64,000 nucleotides of DNA from an uncultured Clostridia bacterium (lineage in GTDB: Bacteria; Bacillota; Clostridia; Christensenellales; Aristaeellaceae): the NCBI GenBank assembly GCA_944333055.1, contig CALVKT010000007.1, positions 1 through 64,000 on the forward strand, given 5' to 3'. Positions 16,767-27,600 of this stretch are shown here, one piece after another. The translations under genes and the position numbers were made by a program. Position 1 is the stretch's first letter. Every line of letters begins with the position of its first letter. The notes below the pieces were generated by a model. It worked only from the letters and a program-made list of their open reading frames with translations, was not told where the DNA came from and ran no database searches.

Positions 16767-16852
16767 GATGAATGGCCTCCTATATCTTCTTCAATGTGAT
16801 TGTAGGGTGACAGGTTGAAGCGCCCGGCGCAAACGGCCGGGGCCGATGCGGC

Positions 16853-17203
16853 TTACAGGCGGGAATACACCTGCTCCTCCCGGCCGGCGCGGTTCCAGGC
16901 CGGCGCGCTGCTCACGCGGCGGATGGAGCGCACGACAAAGCCCTTCTTGCCCTCGGGCATGCCCTTCTGCGCATCCTCCATGACGGCGGAGACGGCGGCG
17001 GCGATGACCGCCACGATGGCGTCATCGTTCACGTTGCTCGTCTGAATGACGATCGAGGGCGCATCCGCCTGCTTCTTCTGTTGTGTGCCGCTCGGCTTCG
17101 CCTTCTGCATCCCCTTGATGAGGATGATCAGGATGATCAGGCCGACAAAGACCGTAGCCATACCGACAGCCGATACGGACAGGCCGTAAGAAACGGTTTC
17201 CAT
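16853..17203 (-). CDS. oadG: OadG-family gamma/delta subunit
   Basis: 116 residues with one N-terminal transmembrane helix (FVGLIILIILIKGMQ) and a cytoplasmic tail that contains NDDAIVAVIAAAVSAVM, typical of OadG/MmdD small subunits. It links the carboxyltransferase to the membrane complex. The C terminus contains VRSIRRVSSAPAWNRAGR, a conserved end segment in clostridial members. It lies 20 bases after the acyl-CoA-type carboxyltransferase. Confidence 0.9.
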   Translation of the reverse strand: METVSYGLSVSAVGMATVFVGLIILIILIKGMQKAKPSGTQQKKQADAPSIVIQTSNVNDDAIVAVIAAAVSAVMEDAQKGMPEGKKGFVVRSIRRVSSAPAWNRAGREEQVYSRL

Positions 17204-17223
17204 CTACTTTTGTCCTCCCCTGA

Positions 17224-18684
17224 TTAGAGCGGCATGTTGCCGTGCTTCTTGGGCGGGTTGGAATCGCGCTTGCTGCTCATCATCTCCAGCGCAGCGATCA
17301 CCATCTTGCGGGTGTCCGCCGGGTCGATGACGTCGTCGACCAGACCGCATGCAGCGGCATTCACACCGTCGGCCACCTCGGCCTCGTACTTGGCCGCCAG
17401 CTCCTTGCGCGCGGCAACCGCGTCGCCCTTGCTGTTGTTGATCTCGTCCTTGCCCCAGATCGCGATGGCGGCCTCGCCGGTCACCGGGCTGATGCACGCG
17501 CCCGGCCAGGCATAGGTCGCATCCGCGTTGGCGCTGCCGCCCATGGCGACGTACGCCGCGCCGATGGCGTTGCCGATGACCACGGTGATCTTCGGGGTGG
17601 TCGCCTCGCTGTAGGCGTAGACCAGCTTGGAGGCGGCCTTCACGACGCTCAGCTGGCGCTCCACGGTCTTGAAGATCTCAAGGCCGGTGCTGTCCACCAG
17701 GGAGACGACCGGGATGTTGTAGCAATCCGCAAAGCGGACGAAGCGGGCGATCTTCTCCATGCGCTTGTCGCAGGTGTCGCCCTTGCCGGTGTACACGAAC
17801 GCCACGGTGCGTCCGGCCAGTTTGCCAAAGGCGGTCGCCGCGCCGGTGTAGCCCTTGCCCGCCTCCAGCACGGAGCCGGTATCGGCCATCGCATTGATGA
17901 CATCCATGCCCTCGCAGCCGGCGGACAGGCCGCTCAGGGTGCGGTTCATGTCCTCCTCCACGGAGAAGGGCGCGTCCTCAAGGTTGTTGGCCGGCAGCAT
18001 GCCCAGCAGCTTGCGGGCGGTGGCCACGGCCTCTTCCTCCGTCTCGCAGGCAAAGTGCGCCGCGCCGTTTTCCACGGCGATCTGCGCGCCGCCCAGCTCT
18101 TCGGCCTTGGCGACATCCCTGCCCATGGTCGCGCTGAGCACCTGCGGGCCGGCCAGCAGCAGCGCGCCGGCCTTCGCCACGATCACCAGATCGGACAGCT
18201 CGGCCATCATCGCCGCCGCGCCCACGCACGGGCCCAGCACCAGGGTGATCATCGGCACCACGCCGCTCAGGCGCGCCATGTGCGCAAAAATATCCGCGTA
18301 GGCTTCCAGCGCCGCCGCGCCTTCGCCCACGCGCGCACCGTTGCTGTCGCACATGAGGACGACCGGGGTACCGGTCTTGCGGGCGAGCTCAAGGATCTTG
18401 ACGATCTTCCTGGCCTGGCCCGCGCCGACGGCGCCGTCCATCACGGCGAAATCCTGCGCAGCTACGTACACCGGACGGCCGTCCACCGTGCCGGAGCCGG
18501 TCACGACGCCCGCGTCGCTCAGGAGCATCGCCTGCTCCATGAAGCTTCCCTCGTCGAGCAGCATCTCCACGCGCGCACGCGCGGCGAGCTTGCCGCTCTT
18601 CTTGAGCTTCTCAGCGCCAGCAGCATTCTCCAGAATGGCCTGCTTGCGTGAGAGCACCTGATTGAGGTCCTGAAGGGTGCTCAT
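17224..18684 (-). CDS. Acyl-CoA carboxylase / methylmalonyl-CoA decarboxylase-type carboxyltransferase
   Basis: 486 residues of the biotin-dependent carboxyltransferase (crotonase-fold) family. It has the twin oxyanion-hole regions, CDSNGARVGEG in the N half and IGNAIGAAYVAMGG in the C half. It resembles MmdA and GcdA subunits of sodium-pumping decarboxylases and is slightly shorter than many. It heads the operon, with GGAGG 10 bases before the ATG. The presence of both this and an OadA-type subunit leaves the true acyl-CoA substrate uncertain. Confidence 0.9.
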   Translation of the reverse strand: MSTLQDLNQVLSRKQAILENAAGAEKLKKSGKLAARARVEMLLDEGSFMEQAMLLSDAGVVTGSGTVDGRPVYVAAQDFAVMDGAVGAGQARKIVKILELARKTGTPVVLMCDSNGARVGEGAAALEAYADIFAHMARLSGVVPMITLVLGPCVGAAAMMAELSDLVIVAKAGALLLAGPQVLSATMGRDVAKAEELGGAQIAVENGAAHFACETEEEAVATARKLLGMLPANNLEDAPFSVEEDMNRTLSGLSAGCEGMDVINAMADTGSVLEAGKGYTGAATAFGKLAGRTVAFVYTGKGDTCDKRMEKIARFVRFADCYNIPVVSLVDSTGLEIFKTVERQLSVVKAASKLVYAYSEATTPKITVVIGNAIGAAYVAMGGSANADATYAWPGACISPVTGEAAIAIWGKDEINNSKGDAVAARKELAAKYEAEVADGVNAAACGLVDDVIDPADTRKMVIAALEMMSSKRDSNPPKKHGNMPL

Positions 18685-18849
18685 TCAACTATCGCCTCCG
18701 TAATCATATGGGTTCAACTCCGGCGGCCGAAACCGCCAAAGTCAGATACAACTTACCCCGTTTTCCTTAATTCAACGGATTTCTCCCTATTCCTGCCACT
18801 TTTTTCAAAAAGCGCAAAAAAGTGAAAATCTTAACAAAAAGCCGCTTGA
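18685..18849. other. AT-rich spacer upstream of the oad operon
   Basis: A 165-base gene-free region, AT-rich for this genome. It contains a perfect 9-bp inverted repeat CACTTTTTT/AAAAAAGTG at 18797-18805 and 18816-18824, which could be an operator or a weak terminator of the mnmM unit. No convincing -35/-10 pair is visible, although the operon promoter must lie here. Confidence 0.5.
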
Positions 18850-19437
18850 CTATTTGTTCCTCTGTATGAGAATGAGCTGCGGCGTCTGCTCTCCGGCGTT
18901 GAGAAAGCGATGATGCAGCACGTTATAGCGCTGCACGGACAGCCCCGCGGCGTAGTCCGTCAGCGCGTGCAGCTCGCGCGTCCCCTCCTCGTGGCCGGGA
19001 TAGATGCACACGGTGACGATGCCGCCCGGAGCAAGCAGCGCCACAGCCGCATCGACTGCGGCGAGCGTCGTGTCCGTCCTGGTGGTCACGGCGTGCGCCG
19101 CGCCCGGCAGCCAGCCCAGGTTGAACATGACCGCCTGCACACCGGATGGCACATGCAGGGCCATCGTCTCGTGTCCGGCCAGCAGCAGCGTCGCGCGCTC
19201 GATCAAGCCGGCCTGCGCAAGCCGCTCACGCGTGCGCGTCACGGCCTCCGCCTGCACGTCGAACGCGTATACGCGCCCGCTTTCACCGGCCAACTCGCAG
19301 AGGAACTGCGTGTCCTTGCCGTTGCCCATCGTCGCATCCACGACGGTGTCGCCCGGGCGCACGGCGCGGGCGATGTAGTCCGCCGCCAATGCGCGCGCAT
19401 TGCGCAGCACAAAGCGCGCCTCCCGCGCATCCGTCAC
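18850..19437 (-). CDS. mnmM: MnmM-type (YtqB) SAM-dependent tRNA methyltransferase
   Basis: 195 residues, class I methyltransferase. It has the SAM-binding motif VVDATMGNGKDTQFL, then MFNLGWLPGA and YPGHEEG, the signature of the YtqB family. Bacillus YtqB (MnmM) completes mnm5s2U at tRNA wobble position 34. I choose the GTG at 19437 because GGAAGGGGG lies 8 bases upstream and it starts one base after the preceding stop. The ATG at 19461 would overlap the upstream gene by 23 bases and has no SD. Confidence 0.88.
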   Translation of the reverse strand: MTDAREARFVLRNARALAADYIARAVRPGDTVVDATMGNGKDTQFLCELAGESGRVYAFDVQAEAVTRTRERLAQAGLIERATLLLAGHETMALHVPSGVQAVMFNLGWLPGAAHAVTTRTDTTLAAVDAAVALLAPGGIVTVCIYPGHEEGTRELHALTDYAAGLSVQRYNVLHHRFLNAGEQTPQLILIQRNK

Positions 19438-19438
19438 G

Positions 19439-20599
19439 TCAGGCGCCCCCTTCCGCGTCATCCTGATACAGCAGCGACCAATACGCCACCTCGCCGTCCT
19501 CGATGCCCGCCTCCAGCAGCGCGACCTCGCCGCTCTGCGTCTGGCAGGCGTAGCGCAGCGTCAGCGCGCCGCCCTGCGCGGTCAGCTCGCCGTAGGGCGC
19601 TTCCCCCGCCGCCTCGCCCGCCAGATACAGCGTGCCGCCCCGGCTGTAGACGTCCGCCTCACAGCAAAACAGCGACGCCGCCTCCTGCACGGACAGGCCG
19701 ACGGCCAGCCCGCGCGGCCCTTCGATGGCCGCGCTGCTCACGCTCAGCCCCCGCACCAACTCCTCGCCCGTCGCCTCGTCGAGCGCCAGGCGCGCCACCG
19801 CGCCGTCGTAGAGGAGCATGCGCCCGCCGCCCTGGGGCAGCGTCTGCACGTCGCTCGGCTCGCCCATGCGCCGCACCAGCTCGGACACCGGCACGCCCAG
19901 CGCGCGGCCGCCCATCGCCTGCAGATCCGCCTCGCCGAAGACGGACTGTCCGTTTGCCGGCACGAGCACTTCGCCCTGCTGGCGCTCGGCGATCTCCTCC
20001 GCCGTGCGCAGCCCTTCCTGCGCCTGGGCGAGCGTCGCGTCCGCCGCCTTGACGCGGATGGCCTTGATCGCGCCGCCGTCCAGCACATAGGTGAGCGTGT
20101 ACTCCGTCATCTGCGCGTCGCTGCCGTCGTAGGTGATGTATTCCACGCCGTATACGCCGTCCTCGCCCATGTAGGCCCAGCTCCAGCCGTAGCCGGATTC
20201 CTGCGTGCCCAGCACGTACAATCGCGTGTCCGATTCTCCGGGCGCCGCGCCCTCCAGCGCCGCGCCGGACGCCATGCCCACGCGCACGCCCCGGCAGTCC
20301 GCCACCTGATCGGTGCGGATGTCGATCTCCAGAATCTCCTCCGCCGACGGGCTGCTCGTGCCGTCGGTGAGCACCGTGCCAAACGCGTATTCCAGCAGCA
20401 TCTGCCCGTCGCGCGCGGGATTGACCGTCTGCGCCGGATCGCCCAGCAGCGCAAAGCCCGGCAGCGACCCCGCAAATTGCTCCATCCACGCGCGCACCGT
20501 CTGTGCGTCCATGGCCCGCGCGCACGCGCACGGGCACAGCAGCGCCGCGCAGCACAGCGCCGCACGCAGCGCCCACCGCCATCCTCTTCCACTTTTCAT
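19439..20599 (-). CDS. Secreted protein of unknown function
   Basis: 386 residues from the ATG at 20599 (AAGGG about 10 bases upstream). The N terminus is a signal peptide (MKSGRGWRWALRAALCC...) ending in ACARA; several cysteines make a lipobox possible but not convincing. The mature part is acidic and looks beta-rich, with two roughly similar halves. No family recognised. Its stop lies one base before the mnmM start, so they form an operon. It is divergent from the Mrp-type gene. Confidence 0.75.
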   Translation of the reverse strand: MKSGRGWRWALRAALCCAALLCPCACARAMDAQTVRAWMEQFAGSLPGFALLGDPAQTVNPARDGQMLLEYAFGTVLTDGTSSPSAEEILEIDIRTDQVADCRGVRVGMASGAALEGAAPGESDTRLYVLGTQESGYGWSWAYMGEDGVYGVEYITYDGSDAQMTEYTLTYVLDGGAIKAIRVKAADATLAQAQEGLRTAEEIAERQQGEVLVPANGQSVFGEADLQAMGGRALGVPVSELVRRMGEPSDVQTLPQGGGRMLLYDGAVARLALDEATGEELVRGLSVSSAAIEGPRGLAVGLSVQEAASLFCCEADVYSRGGTLYLAGEAAGEAPYGELTAQGGALTLRYACQTQSGEVALLEAGIEDGEVAYWSLLYQDDAEGGA

Positions 20600-20718
20600 C
20601 GTCCATGCACCCTTGCTTTTTTTTTGATTCGTGATATCATATATATCGTATTGTTCCGGCAAAATTCGGATAAAGCTATTATAGCAGAGTTTCTGCCCGA
20701 TCGAAAGGAGTAATTTCC
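20600..20718. promoter_or_regulatory. Divergent AT-rich promoter region
   Basis: A 119-base spacer between two divergent starts. It contains GATATCATATATATC and the palindrome GCTATTATAGC. On the minus strand TATGAT is a good -10 but lacks a well-spaced -35; on the plus strand TATTAT likewise. Promoters are surely here, but I cannot fix the boxes. Confidence 0.45.
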
Positions 20719-21570
20719 GTGTCCGAGGAACTTCAAAACGGCTGCTCGCCCAGCGAGTGCGGCACGAAGCCCGCGTGCGCCGGGTGCAGCCACAACAAAC
20801 AGGAACAGCAGGAGGCGCCCAAGGCGCAGCCCAATGTGCGCAAGGTGATCGGCGTGGTCAGCGGCAAGGGCGGCGTCGGCAAGTCGCTCGTCTCCGGCGA
20901 GCTGGCCGTCATGCTCTCGCGCATGGGCTACCGCGTCGGCGTGCTGGACGCCGACATCACCGGCCCGTCCATTCCCAAGATGTTCGGCATCACGGAGAAG
21001 GCCGTGGGCGACGGCGAGTTCATCTACCCCGCCGAAACCGACACCGGCATCAAGGTGATGAGCATCAACCTGCTGCTGGAACACGACGACTCCCCCGTCA
21101 TCTGGCGCGGCCCGGTGCTGGCCGGTGCGGTCAAGCAGTTCTGGGAGGAGGTCGCCTGGGGCGAGCTCGACGTCATGGTCATCGACATGCCTCCGGGAAC
21201 CGGCGACGTGCCGCTGACCGTGTTCCAGAGCATCCCGCTTAGCGGCGTGGTCGTCGTCTCCACCCCGCAGGACCTGGTCGGCATGATCGTGCGCAAGGCC
21301 GTCCACATGGCCGGCATGATGAACATCCCGGTGCTCGGCCTGGTGGAGAACATGTCCTACGCGCTGTGCCCGGACTGCGGCAAGAAGATCGAGATCTTCG
21401 GCCATTCCCACATCGCCGAGGAGGCCGCCGAGCTCGGCCTGCCCGTGCTCGCGCAGCTGCCGTTTGATCCCAGGACCGCCGGCCTCTGCGATCAGGGGCT
21501 GATCGAAACCGTTGACAACCCGCTGATGGCGGACGCCGCCGCGGCCGTAGCAGGTCAGGTGCAGCTCTGA
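20719..21570 (+). CDS. Mrp/NBP35-type Fe-S cluster carrier ATPase
   Basis: 283 residues from a GTG with AAAGGAG upstream. An N-terminal cysteine-rich segment (CSPSECGTKPACAGCS) precedes a P-loop ATPase with the deviant Walker A GKGGVGKS, LDADITGPSIP and DMPPGTGD. The C-terminal CPDC pair is where Mrp/ApbC dimers bridge a [4Fe-4S] cluster. It delivers Fe-S clusters to apoproteins. The N-terminal cysteine cluster is more like Nbp35 than like Escherichia coli Mrp. Monocistronic. Confidence 0.93.
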   Translation: MSEELQNGCSPSECGTKPACAGCSHNKQEQQEAPKAQPNVRKVIGVVSGKGGVGKSLVSGELAVMLSRMGYRVGVLDADITGPSIPKMFGITEKAVGDGEFIYPAETDTGIKVMSINLLLEHDDSPVIWRGPVLAGAVKQFWEEVAWGELDVMVIDMPPGTGDVPLTVFQSIPLSGVVVVSTPQDLVGMIVRKAVHMAGMMNIPVLGLVENMSYALCPDCGKKIEIFGHSHIAEEAAELGLPVLAQLPFDPRTAGLCDQGLIETVDNPLMADAAAAVAGQVQL

Positions 21571-21586
21571 TCCCTCCACACGAAGC

Positions 21587-21624
21587 AAGCCCCTTACAGA
21601 CCGATGGTCTGTAAGGGGCTTTTC
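21587..21624 (+). terminator. Strong terminator after the Mrp-type gene
   Basis: A perfect 16-bp stem, AAGCCCCTTACAGACC (21587-21602) with its complement (21606-21621), then T residues. It converges with the giant gene and may also stop its transcript, though the minus-strand T-run is poor. Confidence 0.93.
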
Positions 21625-21625
21625 C

Positions 21626-24600
21626 TTATTGTGCGTAATCCGTCAGACCCACGTCGATGTTGCGCAGCGTCTGGCCGGACTGCAGCACGAACGGCGCGCT
21701 CAAGCCCGTGTCCGGGTTGATGTCGCTGTCGATCTCGCCCATCGGCTCGCCGAAGCTGAACGTCGGCGTATCGCCCTGGCGCGCGTCGAGCCGCAGCACG
21801 TACGTGCCCGGACGCAGCGCATCAAACGCATAGTAGCCGTACGCGTCGCTTCGCACGGAGGCCACCTCCTGCATCGCGCCTTCGTCGTCCACGCGCAGCA
21901 GCGTCAGGCCGACATCCGCGAGCAGCGGTTCCTTGTAATCCTGCAAGCCTTTGCCGTCTCGGTCGTGCCAGACCGTGTCGCCGATCCTGCCCGGCAGGAT
22001 GCCGCCCACGTGCATGTTCCCGCGCGTCTCGCCCATCGCCAGGGTGAAGGACTCGCTCGTCCCCGTGCCGTCAAGCGGCACGCAGGAATCGCCCGCCCTG
22101 CCCGTGTAATCGGTGAAGAGCACGCCCTCGCCCAGCGTGAAGCGCACGCTGTACGTGCCGGGGCGCAGCCGCGCGAAGGCGTATGCGCCGTCGCTGCCGG
22201 TCTGTGCCGTCATGCGCACCGCGCCGTCTTCGCCGAGCAGCTCGACCGTCACGTCCGTCATCGCCGCTTCCCCGGCGTCCATCGCGCCGTTCACATTGGC
22301 ATCCAAGAACGCCCGTCCGGTGATTGCGCCGGCATGCACCACGGGCACCGCGCCGGCATGCGCCGTCTCGCCCATGGCGAGCGCGTATTCGCCCGTTTCG
22401 GCCTCCGCCGCGTCCGCGTCCGTCATGGACAGCATCACGCCCGGCGCGAAGAGCGCGTCCTCGCCCAGCGCATAGCGCAGGCGATACGTGCCCGGGCGCA
22501 GCGTGTCAAAGCGGAATGCGCCCGTCTCGTCCGTGCGAACCGTCGCCACGACGGTACCGCCCTGCATGGCCGTCACCAGCGCGCCGTCAAAGCCCGGCTC
22601 GCCGTCTGCACACAGCCCGTCCGCGTCTTCATCCACGGCCATGCGTCCGGTGATCTGCGCGGGGACAATCGCGCCCACGTTCAGGCCGTCGAGGCTTTCG
22701 CCCATCGCCAGCGCAAAGGCCGCCGTCTCCGCAGTGTCGTCGTCCACGCTGTCGATGACGCTCTCGCCCTCGCGGGTGAAGATGCGCCCGTCCGGCAGCG
22801 TCACGCGCAGCACGTATTCGCCCTCGCGCGCAAAGCCCATGGCGTATGCGCCGTTCTCGTCGGTCTGCGCGCTGACGCGCGTCTCCTTCGTCACGGCGTC
22901 GACCAGCTCCACCAGCGCGCCCTGCACGCCGGGTTCCTCGCCGTCCATGCGGCCGTTGTAGGCGCTGTCCTCCCAGACCGCGCCGCTGATCGTGCCCACG
23001 CCCACGACGCCCACGTCAAGCGCCTTCCGGTCTTCGCCCGCGGCGATCGTCAGCACGTCGCTCTGCGCGCACAGCGCGTCGAGCGCGGGCACGCAGCTCA
23101 CGCGGCTTGTGCCCGAAACCTGTCGTGCAAACGCGTATCCGTCCTCAAGGGTGAATGTGAGCACCGCCTCGCCCGGCGTCACGCCGGTGAATTCGTATGC
23201 GCCGGACGCATCCGTTGTGGTCTCCCAACGCGTGCCCGCGTCTGCGCCGCTCATCTTCTCCAGCAGGACATGCACGCCCTGCATGCCCGCCTCCCGGCTG
23301 GCACGCCGTCCGTCGTCGTCCTCATCGAACCAGACGACGCCGCCGACCGTCGCCGTCCTGAGCGCGCCGATGCGCACGTCCGCGATCGAACCGCCCATCT
23401 CCAGCGTGCCCAGCGCGATCTGCGCGCGCTGCCCGCCGCCCTGCGGCGTATGGGACGCGCCGTCCGCCGTAAATCTGTATCCGTCCGCCAGCGTCACCTC
23501 GATCGCATACGCGCCCGGCATCAGCTGGTCAAACGTGAATTCGCCGCTGCGGATCGTCTGTTTGACAGCGACCTCGCCGCCGTTCGCATCCAGCAGCGTC
23601 ACCGTCGCGCCGCGCAGGCCGGCTTCCTCGTCGTCCATCACGCCGTCAAAGTCGTCGTCTTCCCAGATCACGCCGCCGATCATGCCCTGCGTCAGCAGGC
23701 CGAAGCCGATGGCGTCCACATGCGCGCCGCCCAGCAGCGTAAACGCCTGGGAATAGCCGCGGCCGCTGCGCTCCTCTTCCAGCGGCAGCACGCCGCCTTC
23801 CATCGCGCCGGAGAAGACGTAATCCTCCTGCGCATCCACGCGCAGCTTGTAGGTGCCCGGCTTGAGTTCTTCAAAGGCAAAGCGTCCCTGCTCGTCCGTG
23901 GCGACGGTGTGCAGGATGTTTCGGCCCGCGCCGTCCATCAGGTGGACGCTGATGCCCGCCATGCCGCGCTCCGTCTCGCCCGCCGTGCGGTCGCCGTCGC
24001 TGTCCTCCCAGATGAGGCCGGACACGGTGCTCAGGCGCACCACGCCGGCATGGGCGGATGCCGTCACCTGCCTGCTCTCCACGGCGATGACGCGCGTGGT
24101 CGAGACGTTTTCATCGCTCTCCTGCACGCCGCCGCGCGTGGCCGTGCGCTCCGTGCCGGAGAAGCCGCAGCCTTCGGGCGCGGTAAAGCGCACGGTGTAT
24201 CGCCCGGGCGCAAGGCCCTCAAAGGCGTAGCTGCCGTCCTGCGCGACGTCCGCCTGCGCGATGACCGCCTCGCTGCTGTCCAGCAGCTCCACCAGCGTCT
24301 CGCTGCAGGCCGCCTCGCCCTCGTCCCGGTTCGCATCGGCGTCGTCGTCATAGTAGACCTCGCCGCTGATCGTGCCCGACTGCATGGCGCCGATGTACAG
24401 CAGCGTCTCTTCGCCGCCCATCGTCAGGGTGAAGGGCGCGCTGCGGCCCGTGGGCTGCGCGCTCTGGGGCACGCAGCTGACGGGATAATTCGTCGTCTGC
24501 GGGTCGACCTGCTTCGTCGCGCGCCACTGGCCCGGCAGGCTGTAGCTGAGCACGTATTCGCCCGGGCTGACGCCCTCAAAGACGGCCGTGCCGTTTTCAT

Positions 24601-27600
24601 CGGTGGTGTAGGCGATCTCCTCGGCGTCCTGCCCGTCCTCCAGGCGGATCAGCGCAACCTGCACGTCGGAGAGGCCCTCTTCGTAGACGCCCTTCTGGCC
24701 GTCATAATGCGTATCCTTAAAGACCGTCACGCGCAGCGTCGCCGGGATGGTCACGCCCGCGTTCACGCCGTCCAGCTCGTCGCCCGGCTCAAGCGCAAAC
24801 GAGCGGGTCGCGCCGCTCTTGGCGACCGCGCCGTAGACGGCGGAATCCGCGCCGTATCGGGTGAACGCCCAATCGCCGTCCAGCTCAAAGAGCACGCTGT
24901 ATGTGCCAGCGTAGATGTCTTCAAACGCGTACGCGCCATATTCGTCCGTCACCGTCTCCGCGACGGTCTCGGAATGGGATTCGCTCTGGCGCAGCAGCGC
25001 CACGCGCACGCCCGAAAGCGCACCGGCATCCGGCGCCATCGCGCCGTCTCCGTCGTCGTCCACGCGCACGGCGCCGCGCACGGACGCCGCCTTCTGCAGC
25101 GTCACGGTGCCCATGTCAAACGCATCGCCCGCGTCCAGTTCGATGTCGCGCACGATGACGCCGTCCCGGCTCTCCGCGCACAGATACCCGTCCGGGATCT
25201 GCACCGTCAGCGTATAGCGGCCCGGCAGGACGCGGCCAAAGCCAAAGTCGCCCATGCCGCCGGAGACGACGACGAGGGGTTCCTCCTCCTCGCGCGCGTC
25301 CGCAGACCGCATCTCCACGTTCAGCCCGGCAAAGCCCACCTGCTCGCCGCCCTTGACGATCTCATACGCCTGACCGACGACCTTTGCCGCAAAAATACAT
25401 CCGACGTTCACGATGTAATCCGTGTGTTCGCCGTCGATGGGCAGCGCGTCGCTCGTGCCCTCGCGCATGTCCGTCACGCCGGAGGTCACATGGCTGCTGT
25501 ACAGGCTGCCGCCGGAGAACACCAGGCTGTCGCCCGCGTCGAACTGCACCGTGTATGTGCCGCCGGAGAGCGTGTCAAACGCATACCGTCCATCCGCATC
25601 GGTGCGCGCGGTGGCGACCACCTCGCCGCCCGATGTGAGCAGGGAGACCGGCAGGCCCGCATAGCGGCCCGTCTCGCCCGCGTCCATCACGCCGTCGGCG
25701 TCCTCGTCAAAGAAGGCCACGCCGCTGATGTGGCCGTCGCGCCCGGCGCTCACCGTCTCAAACAGGCCATCGGCCTGCATGGTGAAATCGCATTCCGCCT
25801 CCGCGCGGCGCGTGAGCGCGTTGACGGCCGTATCGGGCTGCGTGCGATAGACGAACGCGCCCTCGAAGGCCGCGCTTGCGCGCATGTTCACCGCGCCCTG
25901 CGCGCTGGCTTCCACGCTCAGCGCGATCTGGCCCGGCGTAAAGCCGCCGCGCACGGCTTCCTCGCCGGTCGCATCGTCGATGTAGGTGATGCGCACGGCG
26001 CAGATGTCGTCGTGCACGTCGTTCAGGCTCACCGCCGTCGGGCCGGAGAGCACGCCGGTCTCCCGTGCGTCGGACGGCTGCCAGCCGCCGCCCGCCAGAC
26101 AGTATTCCACTCGCGCGCGATAGGCGCCGCCCGACGCATCGCCCGCGCCGGTGATCACCACGCTGACGATGTCGCTGCGCTCGCTGCCGGCCGCGCCGAC
26201 TTCGACGGTCAGGCTCGGCGCGATCAGCGTCTCACCGCCGTCCAGCGCGCCCGTGTCCACGCACAGCAGCGTCAGGCCCTGCTGCTGCGCCGCGTAGACG
26301 GCCTCGATGAGCGCCAGCGCGCCGTCCTGCGGCACGCGCGCGGCACGCATCTGCACGCTCGTCACCGTGCCGCCCTGGGTCAGATACGGCTCCACGGTCA
26401 CGTCCGCTTCATGCGGTTCGCTCAGCGCGTAGCCCGGCGCGGCCTGCGTCTGGCGCAGCACATACTGCCCGACGGGCACGGCCATGGCATTTTGGTAAGC
26501 CGCCTCGCCCATCTCAAAGGAGAGTTCCACCTCGCCGCTGTTCGCGTCGATCAGCTCATACGTGCCGCCGGCGATGTGTTCGCCGGTCGCCGCGTCCACC
26601 GTATCCAGCGCAAAGAAGCCCCTGTCGCTGGAGACCGCACATTCGAGCTTCACCGTCTCGCCCGCGCGCAGCACGACCTCGTAATACGTCTCGTCCGCGG
26701 CGAATCCCGCCGCGCTGCTGCGCTCGTGCAGGTAATACGTCGTGCCCTCGACGTCCGCGGGGAGTTTTACGCTGTCGGCCTTGCCCTGCGCAACCTCCTG
26801 CGCCGTCACGTTCGCCCAGACCGTCATCTGCGCGTCCTCGCTGGGATACGGCTTCATCGCCCCGTCTTCCTTCGTGAAGACGGCGTATTCGCCGGAGAGC
26901 GGCACGATGTACGTGCGCAGCGCGTTGTCAAACGTGAGGCCCGTCTTGCTGACGGTCAGCACGGCGTATTCCTCCAGCGGTACGCTGACCTCGGCGACCT
27001 CGCCGCCCGATACCGTCACGCTGCGCGCGTCCGCCAGCGCATAGCCCTGCGGCATCTGCGTCTGATGAAGCGCATACTCGCCCGCCGCCAGGCCGCCCAC
27101 GTAGAGCGCGCCGTCCTGCAGGCTCATCTCGATGTGCGTGCCGTCCGCATCCACGAGCTCAAAGCGCACCTGCGCCATCTGCGCGTCGCTCAGCGTTCCG
27201 CCCGTCAGGCGCACGCGCACGCCGCCCAGCGCATCCAGGCAGACGGCGTCCACCTGCGTTTCCTGCGTGTTCGACACGGTGAAGCGAACGGGTTCCTGGG
27301 CGCGCACGCCCGTGCTCAGCGCCTTCTCATTCACGACCGCCTCGTACTCGCCGGCCTCCAGCACGGCGCTTGCGCGGCCGTCCTCGTCGGTCTCCAGCGT
27401 GATATCCGCGCCGTCCTCGCGCGAGATGCGCACCTGCACGCCGCTCATCGGCGCATATACCGCCTCGCCCGCCTCGTTCAGGCGCTGCATGCGCACGCTG
27501 AGCGCCACGCTGCCGTAGCGTTCGTGCGCGATCACCGCGCGCACAGCTTCGCCTGCCTTCGCCTGCACCGTCTGCGCATCGGCCTTCGCATGGCCCGCCG

